Shown one piece after another: positions 36,042-48,893 of a stretch of DNA of 64,000 nt; positions within the stretch are counted from its first letter, which is position 1, and every line of letters begins with the position of its first letter. The notes under the pieces are model-generated. The model searched no databases. It worked only from the letters and a program-made list of their open reading frames with translations, and was not told the origin of the DNA. The stretch is from Daucus carota subsp. sativus (lineage: Eukaryota > Streptophyta > Magnoliopsida > Apiales > Apiaceae): assembly GCF_001625215.2 (NCBI RefSeq), contig NC_030383.2, positions 198,779 to 262,778 on the forward strand, given 5' to 3'. Both the position numbers and the translations under genes were made by a program.

Positions 36042-36646
36042 GATTTATCTCATTATTGAAATTTGGTTGCTTTCGAAAAAAAACACGGAGGGAGTACAAA
36101 ATTATGGGTCTTCTCGAAACAAAGAACTACCAAAAATCTTTAAATCCGTGTTGACACTTTTTCCTCGGTCAACTGAACTCGTCATCGCATATTGTTTTAT
36201 TTTTTATTTTGCTTTTTTGGTCATAACGCGCCCGCCTGTTTGTTTACTCTGTTGCTTCCTTTCTTTTCACTTTCTTGGATCTGGTCTTTATTCACCATAA
36301 CACTTGATTGATTGCTATTACAAAGAGACAAACCTCCCTGAAACATCCACACACATACGTTATACGGATACATAATTTTATTTCTCTCTCTTGGAGTTAT
36401 CATAGTTAGTTGGGTTTTGATTCTACATACTGGCAAGCCAGTTTTGATACTTGGGTTTAATTCTTGCATCAAGTCTTGATTCGGGTCAGCGGATTATGTT
36501 AAGGTTCTTTGAGTTGGATTACTCATAAAGATTAATCTTTTTATTTAACTATTTAGATGCTTCTAAGTCTCTGTCACTGGGATAATTGAGAATTACAAGT
36601 GATTTCTTATTGTTGTGTGACATTCACATAGTATGCATTCGATTTG

Positions 36647-39600
36647 ATGATTCAAGAACAAATGGGTGTAAGAGGAGTTGTCTGTTTTATTGTGTTGACT
36701 CTTTTGCCTTTAGCTTCGGGAGGTGATCAAGGCCTCCACAGACTATCGCTCCACAATCTGATCAGGTCTCCGGTGTTAGATGAGGATATGGTAATTTTAA
36801 TTGTATTTCTAACTCTATTATTTCTTATGTACTCTGCTTAGGAATTAGGACATTTTTGTTTTTCATTTGAAATCTATTTCTTTGTCAAGTCATTTTCTTT
36901 TCAAATTATGATCGTATAAGCATTTTCCATCTTCTAACAAGTTGGATAAGCGGCTACATAAATCAGCGTAGGTATAGTCAGTTCTAATGGTACAGTCATT
37001 TTTCAACAATGCCCCATGTTCTATTGTGAATATGCCATGCGAGTATGTGTTTTACTAAAGAAGAAAGTAGATGATACATAATGTCAGTTTACCAAAGAAT
37101 TAAGTATTAGGTTGTCAGTATAGATGATCCATAATGCCATCTTGCGCACCCAATTTTCAATAGAATCAAGCGGGTGATCCATAGTCTTATCTTGCACACC
37201 CAATTTTTCCCAAATAATGGACACTAGGTTCTTAAGCTTTAGCAATCCCACATATCCTCTTTGTACTTAACATAGGTCAATTTTTTTTACTCATGTTTAA
37301 CTTTTTCATTGTCTCTTGGAATCAATTATAATAGTTGTTAGGGTGAGGAGTGGCATAGCAATGCAGGAAAAGGTTTTAGTAAGTAGTAAATTTCTCACCC
37401 CTTCCATTTCAAGGCTACAGCTGACATTTCTTACCCTTTCCATTTCATCGATGTGCAATTATGACTCAGATATTTTATTTTAGACTTGGAGCAGGTTAAA
37501 AACAGAAAGCTATTATTTGCTAATTCCTGAAGCATTTTTCTCTTAATAATTTGCCCTGCTTCAAATCTCTTAGAATATTGTTTTACTTCTTGTATTCATA
37601 CTAAAAACCTGCTGAATTCACAGTCGCTATATCTACGGGGCAATTTAAAAGCTTGTACGTTTTTTTATTTTTCCTTCAAGTCTTGATAAGTTATATGTAC
37701 ATTTGCTTCTTAAAATTACAGCCATAATCTGAAATATTTTCTGCATTTGCTTCAAACAGCATCCGCATTCTGTTTCCCTTAAGCTCCACAGTCCTCTGAT
37801 GCTTATAAATCTTGTACTGTTTGCAAACTGACTGATATGAATATGCGGTTGCAAATTTTGTGTAGTGGTGTACTTCTTAATCTTATCTTTTATCTGTATA
37901 TTATTACTCTTCTGTCGCGGGGATTAATGGAAGGGAAAAAGTGGGTAAAATCGTGAAGTCGGAGCACCAATTACTATTTAACACATAAAGTACAATTGAT
38001 TAGAAAGATGGAGGGAACTAGTGGGCCCATCTAGTTTTTCAAATTATTAAAACTTACTACCTTTAAATTTAAAAAATTTAGAGATTTAAGAGAGACATCA
38101 CAAAATAGAAAATGCAAAAAATTGTGTTCACTCAGCCCTGTATTTTGCATATGCAATTACTGCTCCCTTACATTAGATTCAATGAAAATTTTTAATCACA
38201 GGCTCAGCTTTTATGGATCAACTGTGGGCTGGAGTTGAATCATATCAAGGAAGCTATTGAAAATCTTAAACCATATCCTAAAGCAAGTGACAGTATTACA
38301 ATCATTATGCTTTCTGAGAAAGCAAACAGACATATAGCTCCCCAAGTCCTTGATCCTTTGATTAAGCAAACTCTTATGAATTGTTTAAGGAAGATGAATC
38401 TTATGATCTTGGAGTCGGGAGAAGAGAAAATTTCCAAAAATTGGCTTGTGAAGTATATTGACTCCTTTTATAAGTCCAGTGGTCATAGACGAAGAAAACT
38501 AATTCAGGATTCAGCACCATCTCCATCTCCATTGCCGGCTTTGTCGCCAGCCTTATCGCCATCACCTGCAGTTGAATCACCTTCATTCAGTCCAACTCCT
38601 TCAGTTTCAGGGGATAGTTTTCAAGGTCATTCAGCATCTGGTAATTTTTTCCCTAAAGATTTGAATGGTTCAAGTTCACAACCCGTAGCTAGTGAACCAA
38701 GTCCAAATTCTTATATGAACGATCAGTCGAGGAAGAAAAGAAACCACAAAACAGTTGTTATTGCTGTTGCAGTAACTGCAACAGTAACATTCATAATTGT
38801 CGCAGTGCTATTTTATTGCTATTACAGAGTTTGCGGGACTCGGCATAGAGCTGGACAAAATGATGAGGGGCCTCTTCTCCGCATAAGCTTAAGCAATTAT
38901 TCCATTGGTACATGTTCTCAGATATAGTCTCAGTCGATCAATGTTAATTTTGGTTGATTTATTATTGCTGACATTTAATTATGTTTGATCTTTCAGATTC
39001 TTCAGACAAGTCTTTTGCTTCAGAAAACTCTATAAACAAGCACAGGCCTGGTAATCTTTCATTGCATAACTCGAGCCATTATATTGGCTCTGGTGTTCAT
39101 GGTACTACAAATCTGGGAACTCCTGTAAAAACAGCTACCAGTATTCTCAAGCCCAATTATGAGGAATCTGCTCAGAATTACCCCTCTTCATTGAAGCCCC
39201 CTCCTGGAAAGTTTGTAACTACAGAACTGCCTCCAAAGCATCTCCCAGAAAGTGCAGACTCTGAACTTCCTCCTAACAAGAGAGCTCCTCCCCCCCCTCC
39301 TCCCATGAAAAGTGCTCCTGCTCCTCCACCTCCTCCTGGAAAAGGACCTCCTCCGCCTCCTGTATTGCCGCCCTCACAGGGACTTAATTCTATCCCACAT
39401 AATCCCTATCCTGGAGGACCACCACCTCCTGTACCTTCTGCAATTAAGACTGGTCCTCGCCCACCACCACCTCCAGTTGGCGGTATCCCTCCCCCTCGGC
39501 CACCCAACTTGGGGTTGAGACCGCCTCGTCCTTCAACTCATGGACCCCATCATCCGTCATCTTCTGCTTTGTCTGAAGGGGATGAAACTGGTGCACCTAA

Positions 39601-42600
39601 AGCTAAGTTAAAGCCGTTTTTCTGGGATAAGGTTCTTGCAAACCCTGATCATTCAATGGTCTGGCATCAAATTAAGTCAGGGTCTTTCCAGTAAGTTTCC
39701 CTTTTTAGCATTCATTTTTTACTGATTTTCCAATAACCTCCACAAACCCTGCTATGAAGGCGGGATGAACAGCGCTTACCCGCTTTGCTTTTTTTTCTTT
39801 TTCTCCTCTTCTGAAAACCTGAATTTAGATATACTATGGTGCTAAGAAGAAACAATGTTTGTCTGAACAGGTTTGATGAAGAGATGATAGAGTCGCTGTT
39901 TGGTGCCCCTGCTGGAAAGAACAAGAAAGAGATGAAAACAGGTGCTTTACCTTCAGGTCCTCCAACACAGTATGTTCAGATCATTGATCCAAAGAAAGCA
40001 CAGAATTTATCAATACTCTTAAAGGCACTGAACGTGACAACCGAGGAAGTCTGTGATGCACTTCAAGAAGGTGAAATTTTTGCCCTTCTCTCACATTGCT
40101 AGATAAACCATATTCTGTATAAGTCTAAACACATTGTAGTTATAGGCCATGTCCGAAGTTGCTCCTTTGGCCTAGATCAGGTAAAACTAAGGATTACATA
40201 AATAAACAAACAGACAATTTGGGTGTATTGTTAAACATAGTTCATATATTTGCAACTTCTAATTAACAGACAAAAAAAAAATGAGAAGAGGAAGTTAATA
40301 TATTTGATAGAAATTTATGTACTTGTATACTAATTAAAAGATTGGGCTTAAAATTGTATACTAAATAATATATAAAAACTGAGTAGATAAAAGGCTAAAA
40401 AGTTTGTTTGATCATGAAGTTTAAATAAAATTTGTTTAAAAATATATTTTGATTAAAAAAATGAGTTTTTTAAAATATTGTATACAAAATAATTATAAGT
40501 TTTTTAGTATGAAATTGTTATAATTATTTTAATATGAGGGCCTTCCTTTTCAAGATCGTAGGGTAATTAAAGCCGAGCTTCTTTGAGCTCAAGTCGAGAT
40601 CGGCTCGACCAACTCCGCTCAACTCAGCTCGAGTAACTCTGCTCAACTCGGCTCATACTCATTATCGAGCTCGAGCTGGAACTGATTTTTGGGCTTGATT
40701 AAAAACTCCAGTCGAGCGGGGTTTTTTCCGTCTCAACTCGAATTCAACTCGATAAGCCGGAGTCCGAACTCAGTTCGACTCAAACCTGAACTCGATTACT
40801 TATTAATCAATGTTTGTGTCTTTTATATGTTATCATATATATATATATATATATATTATTAATATTATTTATACTTTTAATGCTTTATTAATAACTAATA
40901 ACTTGATATTATTTTCATATACTCCGTGTACTGTTTTATTTATCAAAATTATTAAACTAAACAACTTCTAATATGAGAAGATAATATGCAGTATAATTTA
41001 TTCAAGTATTTAATAATGCATTCTTAATTCACTAAAAAGTGTCATTATTATTTTAAAAGAAAATGAATGATTAATAATGAGTTATATAATATCATGTATA
41101 GTAATGTTATATTTTTTTTATTCAAGTGATTAATCATTGTAAAATATTTTAACTATTAATTAATATATATTCTTCATTAAGAGATAATGTGTTATGTGTG
41201 TTATTATATTATATAATTATTAAATTAAACAAATTCTTATATGAGATTTTGATATATAATTAAAAAACATTCTCTTTTTTTAATTAAAATAAATATTAAT
41301 TATTTTCTTTTAAATAAATTTGCCTAGTTTTTTCATATAATAAACTATCTATTACCAAAGTACGAGAATGAGGCTAGATAGATTTTACATGTGAAAATCC
41401 AAAATTAGGTTGACCATATATAGTATATATTTTTTTGAGAAAGCTAATATATTGAAAATAGACATCAAATATTTTGTTTATTTCTTCGGTTAATATTATC
41501 TTTGATCAGTCCCTAATCAATGTCTTAATCAATTTAGTCCAATTGTTTTTATTTTTTTAATCAAAGAAACTCTCCCACGTTACTATGAGATTTTAACCTC
41601 GGGTAATGGACTGCTCCGGGTAAATTCGGATTCAACTTCGAAGAGCAAGTGCCAAGCGTCTCCTGATAGAGTCGAACCTTGATTTGCATGATAGTTGTCA
41701 CTTGCTCTTATCAATTGAGCTAACTCAAGTTTAGAGTTATGTAATTTATGCAACTCTGTTATAAACTACATCACCAAATAAATGTCACTAACACAATAAA
41801 TTATAATATGTGTGTGCTATTAAATTCAAAATATAATTTATGTAACTATTAATAGTTAGGCGCTTATTGTATATAGTTATTTCAGAAAAATTAAAATCAT
41901 ATTACCTGCTAATAAAAATAAGATTCTTATTTGGTTGTTCCTATGATATACTATCTGATATACATAACTTATGAAAATATAAAGTACAACCACAAAAACA
42001 GTGTAAATGTACAAGATCAAAATCTTATTTAGATGATCTGAAAAGTAATCTAATGAAATAGTGATAATTTTTTAATAATTATTAACATTAGGTGACAAGT
42101 ACAACCACCTTATACTTGATTAACTGAAGTAACTTCAAATAACGTAAGTGTGTTATTTTAAAATTTTATTTGTCAGTTCTGATAGAAGGAAATTATTTTT
42201 AAGATTGAAGTTGAGAAAAAAAAATTCATAAATTTATGAGTATGAAGTTCGAGCTCGAGAACTCGTTAAAAACTCGATAAGCTTGAGATCTTGTTAAAGA
42301 CTTGAAGCTCGAAAATTCGCGGATAGGTCGAACTCGGCTCCTATACTACTCCAGCCAAGCTCGAACACACATTTCAGGTTCGATTATTCTTAGACTTTAT
42401 TTTTACTCGTAAAAGAAAAGAAGCTCGAACTCGATTGTGAAAAGCTTGAACTCGACTCGACTTGGCTTGAATTGCAGTCCGACAAGATCGCTATACATGC
42501 TTGTATATACATATTATGGTCTACTATTTATTGCCAAATATTATCTTGATCTTTCTAAAGAAGTAAGAGCTTCAGAATCAAGCATGTTATAGGGCATTTA

Positions 42601-43904
42601 GGCCCATGATAATAATTAAGTATGAGTAGATATGCTTTGACGTGTCATTTGTGAGTTGTGATCATTATAATTTTCTTTAGAATAATAAATTTTTGTGATA
42701 ATCCATTTTCCTTTATTTGTGTTATATTTTAGTTTCATTTAATGCTTGAGGAGTATATCTTGATGCTAAATATATTGCTTCATAGTGCGGTACTAATCCG
42801 TGTTAGTTGAATCAGGAATTGAGCTACCCTCTGAACTCTTGGAAACTTTAATGAAGATGGCACCCACAACTGAAGAAGAACTGAAGCTGCGGCTTTACAG
42901 CGGGGATCCTTCTCGACTTGGAACTGCTGAGCGGTTTTTGAAAGTCTTAGTTGAAATACCCTTTGCATTCAAGAGGCTAGAGTCACTATTCTTCATGTGC
43001 ACTCTCCAAGAGGAGGCAACAATTGTCAAAGAAACATTTACAACTTTAGAGGTAATGTTAGAACTTTGACTCGCATTTGTTGCTTGAATTTGTTTCCTAC
43101 TAATTGCTCCATTCTTTCTAAAAGGTACTACCACAACACGGTTTGGTGGTTCTTTATGTTGGAATCTGTATTTCACATACTTAATTTACTAGCTTTGGAC
43201 CTGTGTAGTGATCCTAATTGTTGTTAATTGTATTTTTCTTAAATATAATGTTTTTAAAATATATTTTAATCTAATTTTGAGATTTTTCTAAAAAATGTAT
43301 TTTGATCTAATTTTATGTTTTTCCTAGAAAAAGTATATTTAATGTTAGTTTATATTAGAATTTGAATATAATATTTTACATTATTCGTATATGTAAAATC
43401 AAATATTAGTTCTAGCATATATCATAGAACTTGAACCTATATATATATATATACATATATATATATACACACACATATATATATAGGGTCCTACTCCAAT
43501 GCAAATTACCAAAATACAAACTAAACACAAACCAACGCGATTAAATAGAACGGTAAGGGTTTTGGGACCGCGGATGACCCCGAGATGGGCCTAGACGGGG
43601 TCTAAGTGGGGCCTAGTAGGGTCGGGGCAGGGCCTAGTGGGACCATGGTGAGGCCAAATTTTGGCTCTTAAGGCTGTCTGGAGCATGTTCAGGGCCTGTG
43701 AGGAGCCTTAGCAAGGCCCTAGCGGGCCCCGGGCGGATTGAGTTGGGGCGAGGGTAGGCCCCAGGTGGGTGATGACATATGGGTGGGTGATGAGTGATGA
43801 CATATAGCGGGTGGGTGATGTCATTTAGGTATAGTTTCCCTTGGTTTGTATTTTAATTTTTATTTTAATGGTTTGTATTTGAGCAATTGCCTATATATAT
43901 ATAG

Positions 43905-43975
<71 letters not shown>

Positions 43976-46900
43976 CATTCTCCTTGAGGAACTGTTAAAT
44001 GAGGAACCTAGTAACTTTACCATATTCTTTGCACGTGTCCATTTAAAAAAACTGAACACGCTACGGTGAGTTTAAAACTGTCACAGCAACAGTTACTTGT
44101 GTTTTTTATTTAATACCTATCATAATCATAAATAATATTAGATGTAGATTATGCAACAAATTTATATGATTCATATTCTATAAATAATGTTATTATTATA
44201 ATATATATATTTTTTTTCTAAAAGCAGTACACCAAAGATTTATAAAACAAAATACTGAACATATGAAATACAGAACATAAAAAAATAAAAAAAACACAAA
44301 AAGAAAATTATAGAACAACATAAAATATCACCAAATATATACGGAACACAAATAAAATATATACAGAACACAAATAAAATATGTAACTTAAAAAATTTAA
44401 AGAATAAAAAAGTACAGAACACAAAATAAAATATATACAGAACACAAAAAAAATATATACAGAACATAAATAAAATAATTTAAATAATAAAAACTACAGA
44501 ACACGAAATCTTTTGAACACAAAAATTATAGAACACACAGTGAAAAATATTGAAAGCAAAGAATATTATAGATTATTAAAAGATTAAGAATATATGAAAT
44601 AGTATGATAAAAAAACCTAAAAATAAAATTCAAAATAATTTATAATAATATTATTTTGTAATAGAAATAGATTAGAAAAGAACAAATTCTTTTATACATC
44701 TAATATTAAAGAACATATATCAATGAGCGAAGAAACATAACACCAAAAAATTAGGATAATAAAATAATTAAAGAATACAAAAAGAAAATTGCAAATCCTA
44801 AGAAAAAAAAATAAAACTGTACCAAAAGTAACATAAGACTAGGAAATACATAACATACAAAATTAAAGAACAAACACTAAAAAAATACAGAACCTAATTA
44901 AAAATTCTGAACACAAAAAGAAAATTAAAGAACGTAGAATAAAAAAGATAGAATACAAAAAGTTAAAAAAAAAAATTGAAATTGTATAATATAGAAAATT
45001 AGAAAATATTATATGTTTTAGAGTATTTAGTATTTAACGTAAAATTATTAGTAATAATGTTATCTATAGTAGAAATATATTCGACAAATTAAATTCTATT
45101 ATACCAAATATACTAAAAGAAATTTATTGTTAACGTAATGGATAACATGTTCTGTATTGTATAATCTTAGTTCTATTCTTTTGCTAAAAAATGCCTACAG
45201 TTGTGTTATAGACACGTGCAAGGCTCGTATTAAAGTTCCTAAGTTACTAAACAAAATTGGTTCCTCAATGAACCACACCCTATATATATAAACCTCCCCA
45301 TACTTTTAAAAGCATTGGTTCACATTTAAGTTTGTATTTAGTAGTTTGTATTGGATACAAACTACTAAATATAAACTTAAAAGCGAACCAATGCTTTTAA
45401 AGGTATGAGGAGGTTTGTTGGCCCCGAGAATATCACTAAATTCCAAAGCACATATCATTAATATCTACACCTCCACATCCACCTCCATCTCCATCTCCAT
45501 CTCCATCTCCATCTCCGCCACCTCCAACTCTGCCTCTGCCGCTGCCTTTCACTTGCAACCCCAGTTGTTCTCAGCAACTCCGGCGAAACTACGCCGCCTG
45601 AAACCACAGCCTCATCCTGTTTTCTCCCTCCTCAGCCATCTCAGCCACCTCCTTTGCCGCCCGTGTCTCCCTCCTCCGCCATCTAAGCGACCTCCTCTGC
45701 CGCCCCTCCTCTTTCGTGCCCCGCCCACTCCATGCTCCCGCCCTTCCATATCCACCACCTCCACTATCTTCACCATCATTATTATCAGCAGAATGGATAA
45801 CAAACACGGTTATGAAGGTTTCACTAATTTATGGAGATTTTCACCAATTTTTGCAACACAAACCACTAATTTGCAAAGCGAAAATCACTAATCTATACAG
45901 TAGTAACCACCGATTTATGTAATTAAATAAGCAACTTTGCTGATTAGTTATTCACTAAATGAAATAACAATCATAGCTCTAATGACCCGAAAATTTATGA
46001 CATAACGACATATGAAGAAAGCAATTAAGTATAAGAGGGTCGTGGTAGTTATGATAATGTAAAGATTGGACGCGAGGTCATCAAACAAATATCTGGGGAG
46101 GAGAGGGGAAGGGTGGGTGATGATGCAGTGGCAATGGTGGATGATGCACGGTAGTGGCTAGGGCAAGGAAGGGAAGTTATGATGAGAGGTCGCGGGTGAT
46201 GATGAGTAGCAGTGGAGATGAGAAAGAGAAAGAGACCGAGATAATGAAAGAAGAGGGATGTGGATGATATATACGTACATGCGAGAGAAAGAGAACTGGT
46301 GGGTGTATTGGTAAATATTTAGTTTGTAGTTTTCATTTTAAGGATATTTTGTATTTGAGCACTAGCCTATATATATATAGTCAAGTATTCAAATACAAAC
46401 AAAGATTAAAATACAAACTACAAATTAAGATGAGTCATTGGTTGAATTTAATCTAATGCCCCCTAGAAGTCATCACACACAATTAACATACACCCTTCAC
46501 ACATGATCCCACATAATTCCCTCCGTTTTTAATTTGAATTTTCCCGTCAATCGGTGAACTTTGTTTTGAAATCCGACTTTACAGTAATTTTATTCATCTC
46601 ACAGCGATCAATTTGCATACTTATGCTATATTCCGATGTGATTTAACAATTTTTTTTTTATTTCTGTTTGTAGTTTTTATTCTAAGAAATATTTGTAGAG
46701 GAGTAGAACCCTATATATATGTGTGTGATATTATTTATTAATATATTTTTACCTTGAATTATAGTTATTTATCCTTCTCTTTTTCAGATGTATGGGATCC
46801 ATGTGACTGACCACGCCATGCCATATCACATTAAGTGGTTTATGTAATTATGTATAGGATATAGTAGCTTTTTGTTTCGTATTATCCTCCCTTCCATAAA

Positions 46901-48021
46901 GTTACTAGTTTTACAATTAGCAAGGTCAGTCTTAAGTTATTAAACCTAGCAGCTCCACAATGATACATTCATGAATCATGAGCTTATCAATACCTCCGAA
47001 TCAGATATGTTATATATTTATTGAAAATTATATTCGAGGGCATTTTACATATGTGACCTGAAGGCAAATTAACTCGTAAACAGCATCATCTTTCTGAATG
47101 ATTTATTAGCCATAGTTAGGTATAACGCTTAATAATTGAGATACATGAGATAATATATACTAGGTCTTTCTGCAGGCTGCTTGCACAGAGTTGAAAAAGA
47201 GTAGGCTGTTTCTAAAGCTCTTGGAAGCTGTTTTAAAAACTGGCAATCGCATGAACGATGGAACATTTCGCGGCGGTGCACAAGCATTTAAACTTGACAC
47301 ACTTCTGAAACTATCAGATGTGAAAGGAACTGATGGGAAGACTACACTTCTACATTTTGTTGTTCAGGAAATTATCCGGTCAGAAGGGGTTCGAGCTGCT
47401 CGTGTAGCTCGAGAAAGTCGGGGTATTAAATCTGGTGATCTGGAGGCCTCCTCCAATGATCTTGAAAGTCACTACCGAAGTCTTGGTCTTCAGGTGGTCT
47501 CAGGCTTGGCTGATGAGCTTGAAAACGTTAAGAAAGCTGCAGGTTTAGATGCGGATAACTTGACAGGAACAGTCGCCAAGCTTGGTCATGGACTCATTAA
47601 AGCGAAGGATTTTCTGAATTCAGATATGAAGAAGATTGATGAACAGAATAGGTTCCATCAAGTCCTCAAAAGTTTTGTGCAGAATGCTGAGGTGGATGTG
47701 ATGTGGTTGCTGGAGGAAGAGAAGAGAATTACAGCACTGGTGAAAAGTACAGCTGATTACTTCCACGGGAATGCAGGAAAAGATGAGGGCTTGCGTTTGT
47801 TTGTTATAGTCCGGGATTTTCTGTTAATTTTGAATAAGTCGTGCAAAGAGGTAAAGGATCGGGAAAAGATGAGCAAGACACCAAGGAAAGACTTAGTAGT
47901 AGCGCCATCTGCAGAAGCCTATCAGGGTTCATCTGCTGATCCTCGGGAGCGCCTTTTTCCTGCTATTAGAGACAGGCGAATGAGTAATAGTTCTAGTTCA
48001 TCGGATGAAGATAGTTCGTAA
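36647..48021 (+). CDS. FH5: class I formin, FH5-like
   Basis: Six exons: 36647-36790, 38202-38907, 38997-39690, 39871-40070, 42816-43051 and 47176-48021, joining to 941 residues. The start may instead be the ATG at 36662, which sits directly before the signal peptide (GVVCFIVLTLLPLASG). Order: signal peptide, extracellular segment with Ser/Pro repeats (PSPSPLPALSPALSPSPAV), transmembrane helix at about 232-256 (TVVIAVAVTATVTFIIVAVL) followed by basic residues, FH1 with many Pro runs (KRAPPPPPPMKSAPAPPPPP), then FH2 from about residue 484 (KLKPFFWDKV, LLKALNVTTEEV, LLEAVLKTGNRMNDGT, GAQAFKLDTLLKLSDVKGTD) to the acidic Ser tail. Class I formins nucleate actin at membranes. The FH5 assignment rests on the neighbouring zinc-finger gene (remembered At5g54630/At5g54650 order) and length, so it is less sure than the class. 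Introns 4 and 5 are large and TE-filled. Confidence 0.93.
40555..42490. mobile_element. GAGCTCGA-motif element (hAT-like?) in formin intron 4
   Basis: Both ends are dense in GCTCGA/CTCGAG motifs. The left part is 40570-40800 (GAGCTCAAGTCGAGATCGGC, ATCGAGCTCGAGCTGG). The right part is 42240-42480 (GTTCGAGCTCGAGAACTCG, GAACTCGACTCGACTTGG). A 1.4-kb AT-rich core lies between. Motif-packed ends of this kind are typical of plant non-autonomous DNA elements. Exact termini and target duplication not resolved. A SINE lies inside at about 41595-41730. Confidence 0.5.
41595..41730 (-). mobile_element. tRNA-derived SINE fragment
   Basis: Minus strand: TAGCTCAATTGATAAGAGC (A box region, about 41722-41704) followed at tRNA-like spacing by GGTTCGACTCT (B box, about 41678-41668). 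The stems do not close into a tRNA cloverleaf. Confidence 0.65.
43485..43892. mobile_element. TA-targeting MITE-like element A, formin intron 5
   Basis: Starts AGGGTCCTACTCCAATGCAA after a (TA)n tract. Ends ..TTTGAGCAATTGCCT before another (TA)n tract. The complement of the end (AGGCAATTGCTCAAATACAAAC) loosely mirrors the start. The core is GC-rich with GGGCCTAG and GGGTGGGTGATG repeats and matches FIE intron 1 at 23165-23345. Confidence 0.5.
43893..43970. repeat. (AC)n and (AT)n microsatellite
   Basis: ACACACACACAC followed by about 50 bases of pure AT repeat. It separates elements A and B, both of which abut TA repeats. Confidence 0.95.
43971..45281. mobile_element. TA-targeting MITE-like element B, formin intron 5
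   Basis: The left end AGGGTCATTCTCCTTGAGGA and the complement of the right end AGGGTGTGGTTCATTGAGGA are similar. Both are then followed inward by AGTAACTT and GCACGTGTC. It is bordered on both sides by TATATATA. The interior is very A-rich with many ACAGAACA(C/T)AAA units and no coding capacity. Superfamily not assigned. Confidence 0.55.
45291..45415. repeat. long near-perfect hairpin, 60-base arms
   Basis: The arm 45291-45350 (AACCTCCCCATACTTTTAAA..TTTGTA) pairs with 45356-45415 (TACAAACTACTAAATATAAA..GAGGAGGTT) around a five-base loop, with only a handful of mismatches. If transcribed in the formin pre-mRNA it would fold into a stable stem. It lies just outside element B. Confidence 0.85.
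45416..46720. repeat. CT-rich and TA-bordered repeats, formin intron 5
   Basis: 45460-45780 is a CCATCT/CCTCC microsatellite-like run. Frames through it are compositional artefacts. 46090-46280 is its purine-rich counterpart. At 46376-46715 lies one more element with AAATACAAAC ends beside TATATATA, similar in style to element A. No gene evidence. Confidence 0.5.
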
Positions 48022-48680
48022 ATAGTTGGGGTAGGTTTATATCTCTGAGTATGAGAATTGTCATCATGATAGTGTGTTTGGTAAGATAGAATTACTGGTA
48101 GACGTAGCTAGAAACTGGGAATGACTAATTTTTTTTATTGTTTGTAATTTTTTCCCTGGTGAGTATATTACTTCAAAAGATTACTTTAAAGCATGCTACA
48201 TCCAAGCTATTGGACTAAAATTTTGTATACTATTTTTTCACGTCTATCGTATAAATATTAATACCATGATTCAAATATATCAAATTAATTGCTTATTTCA
48301 AAATGATTCAATTGAGTAATTAATTAAAATTTTGTATAAAGCAAATCATATTGTCAGTGACTAAATTGATATTAATTTTTAATGAATAAGTTAATACAAA
48401 TTCTAATATTAATAACTAAATAGTCTATATTGTGTTAATTTTGAAATGGATATATTTGAACTAAATGAAAGATGATTTTGATATATATCTCGTAAACAAA
48501 TAAAGACCTTCTCCTGGATTCGGAATTACCAATAAAATGATGTCTTAGTGTATGCAGTGTGCATCATACATGTGCGGATGTCAACAGGAGGAGTTAGTTG
48601 CATTATAAAAACAAATAGTGAAACTCGGATTTCTGAAGAGCATAGAGCACAAGTGATGCATGTCCTGACATCAGCAGGTT
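48022..48680. other. formin 3' region
   Basis: 3' UTR followed by AT-rich spacer. The short repeat GACATCAGCAGGTT stands twice at 48667-48694. No gene seen. Confidence 0.5.
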
Positions 48681-48893
48681 GACATCAGCAGGTTGAGCTA
48701 GTCGTGTTATAGTTAATCGTATTATAACAATAAAGCAGTAGGTTGAGCTAGTCGTGTTATTGCTAGTTGTATTATAATAATAAACTGATTTCAGTAAAAA
48801 AGTTAGTCACATTATAACAATAAACTGTAAAAATAGGATTTCTGAAAAGTACGGGCTAAAATAATTACAGTTATTGTTTAAAATCATTTAGGA
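48681..48893. repeat. left copy of a 213-bp direct repeat
   Basis: Begins GACATCAGCAGGTTGAGC and ends AATCATTTAGGA. It matches 49607-49819 with only about two or three differences over 213 bases (for example CTGTAAAAATAGG against CTGTTAAAATAGG). The unit itself contains short internal repeats of GTAGGTTGAGCTAGTCGTGT. Confidence 0.95.

Noticed and set aside
39712..39924. Minus-strand frame over formin intron 3 and exon 4
   Set aside because: Shadow of the formin gene on the other strand, with no independent evidence.
43865..44467. Hydrophobic Ile/Tyr and Phe/Cys-rich frames on the minus strand
   Set aside because: Translations of AT/AC repeats and of the A-rich ACAGAACAC repeats of element B.
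45415..45922. Overlapping open frames on both strands, Ser/Ile or Pro/Ser-rich
   Set aside because: They follow the CCATCT/CCTCC simple repeat in formin intron 5. No start context, splice structure or family pattern.
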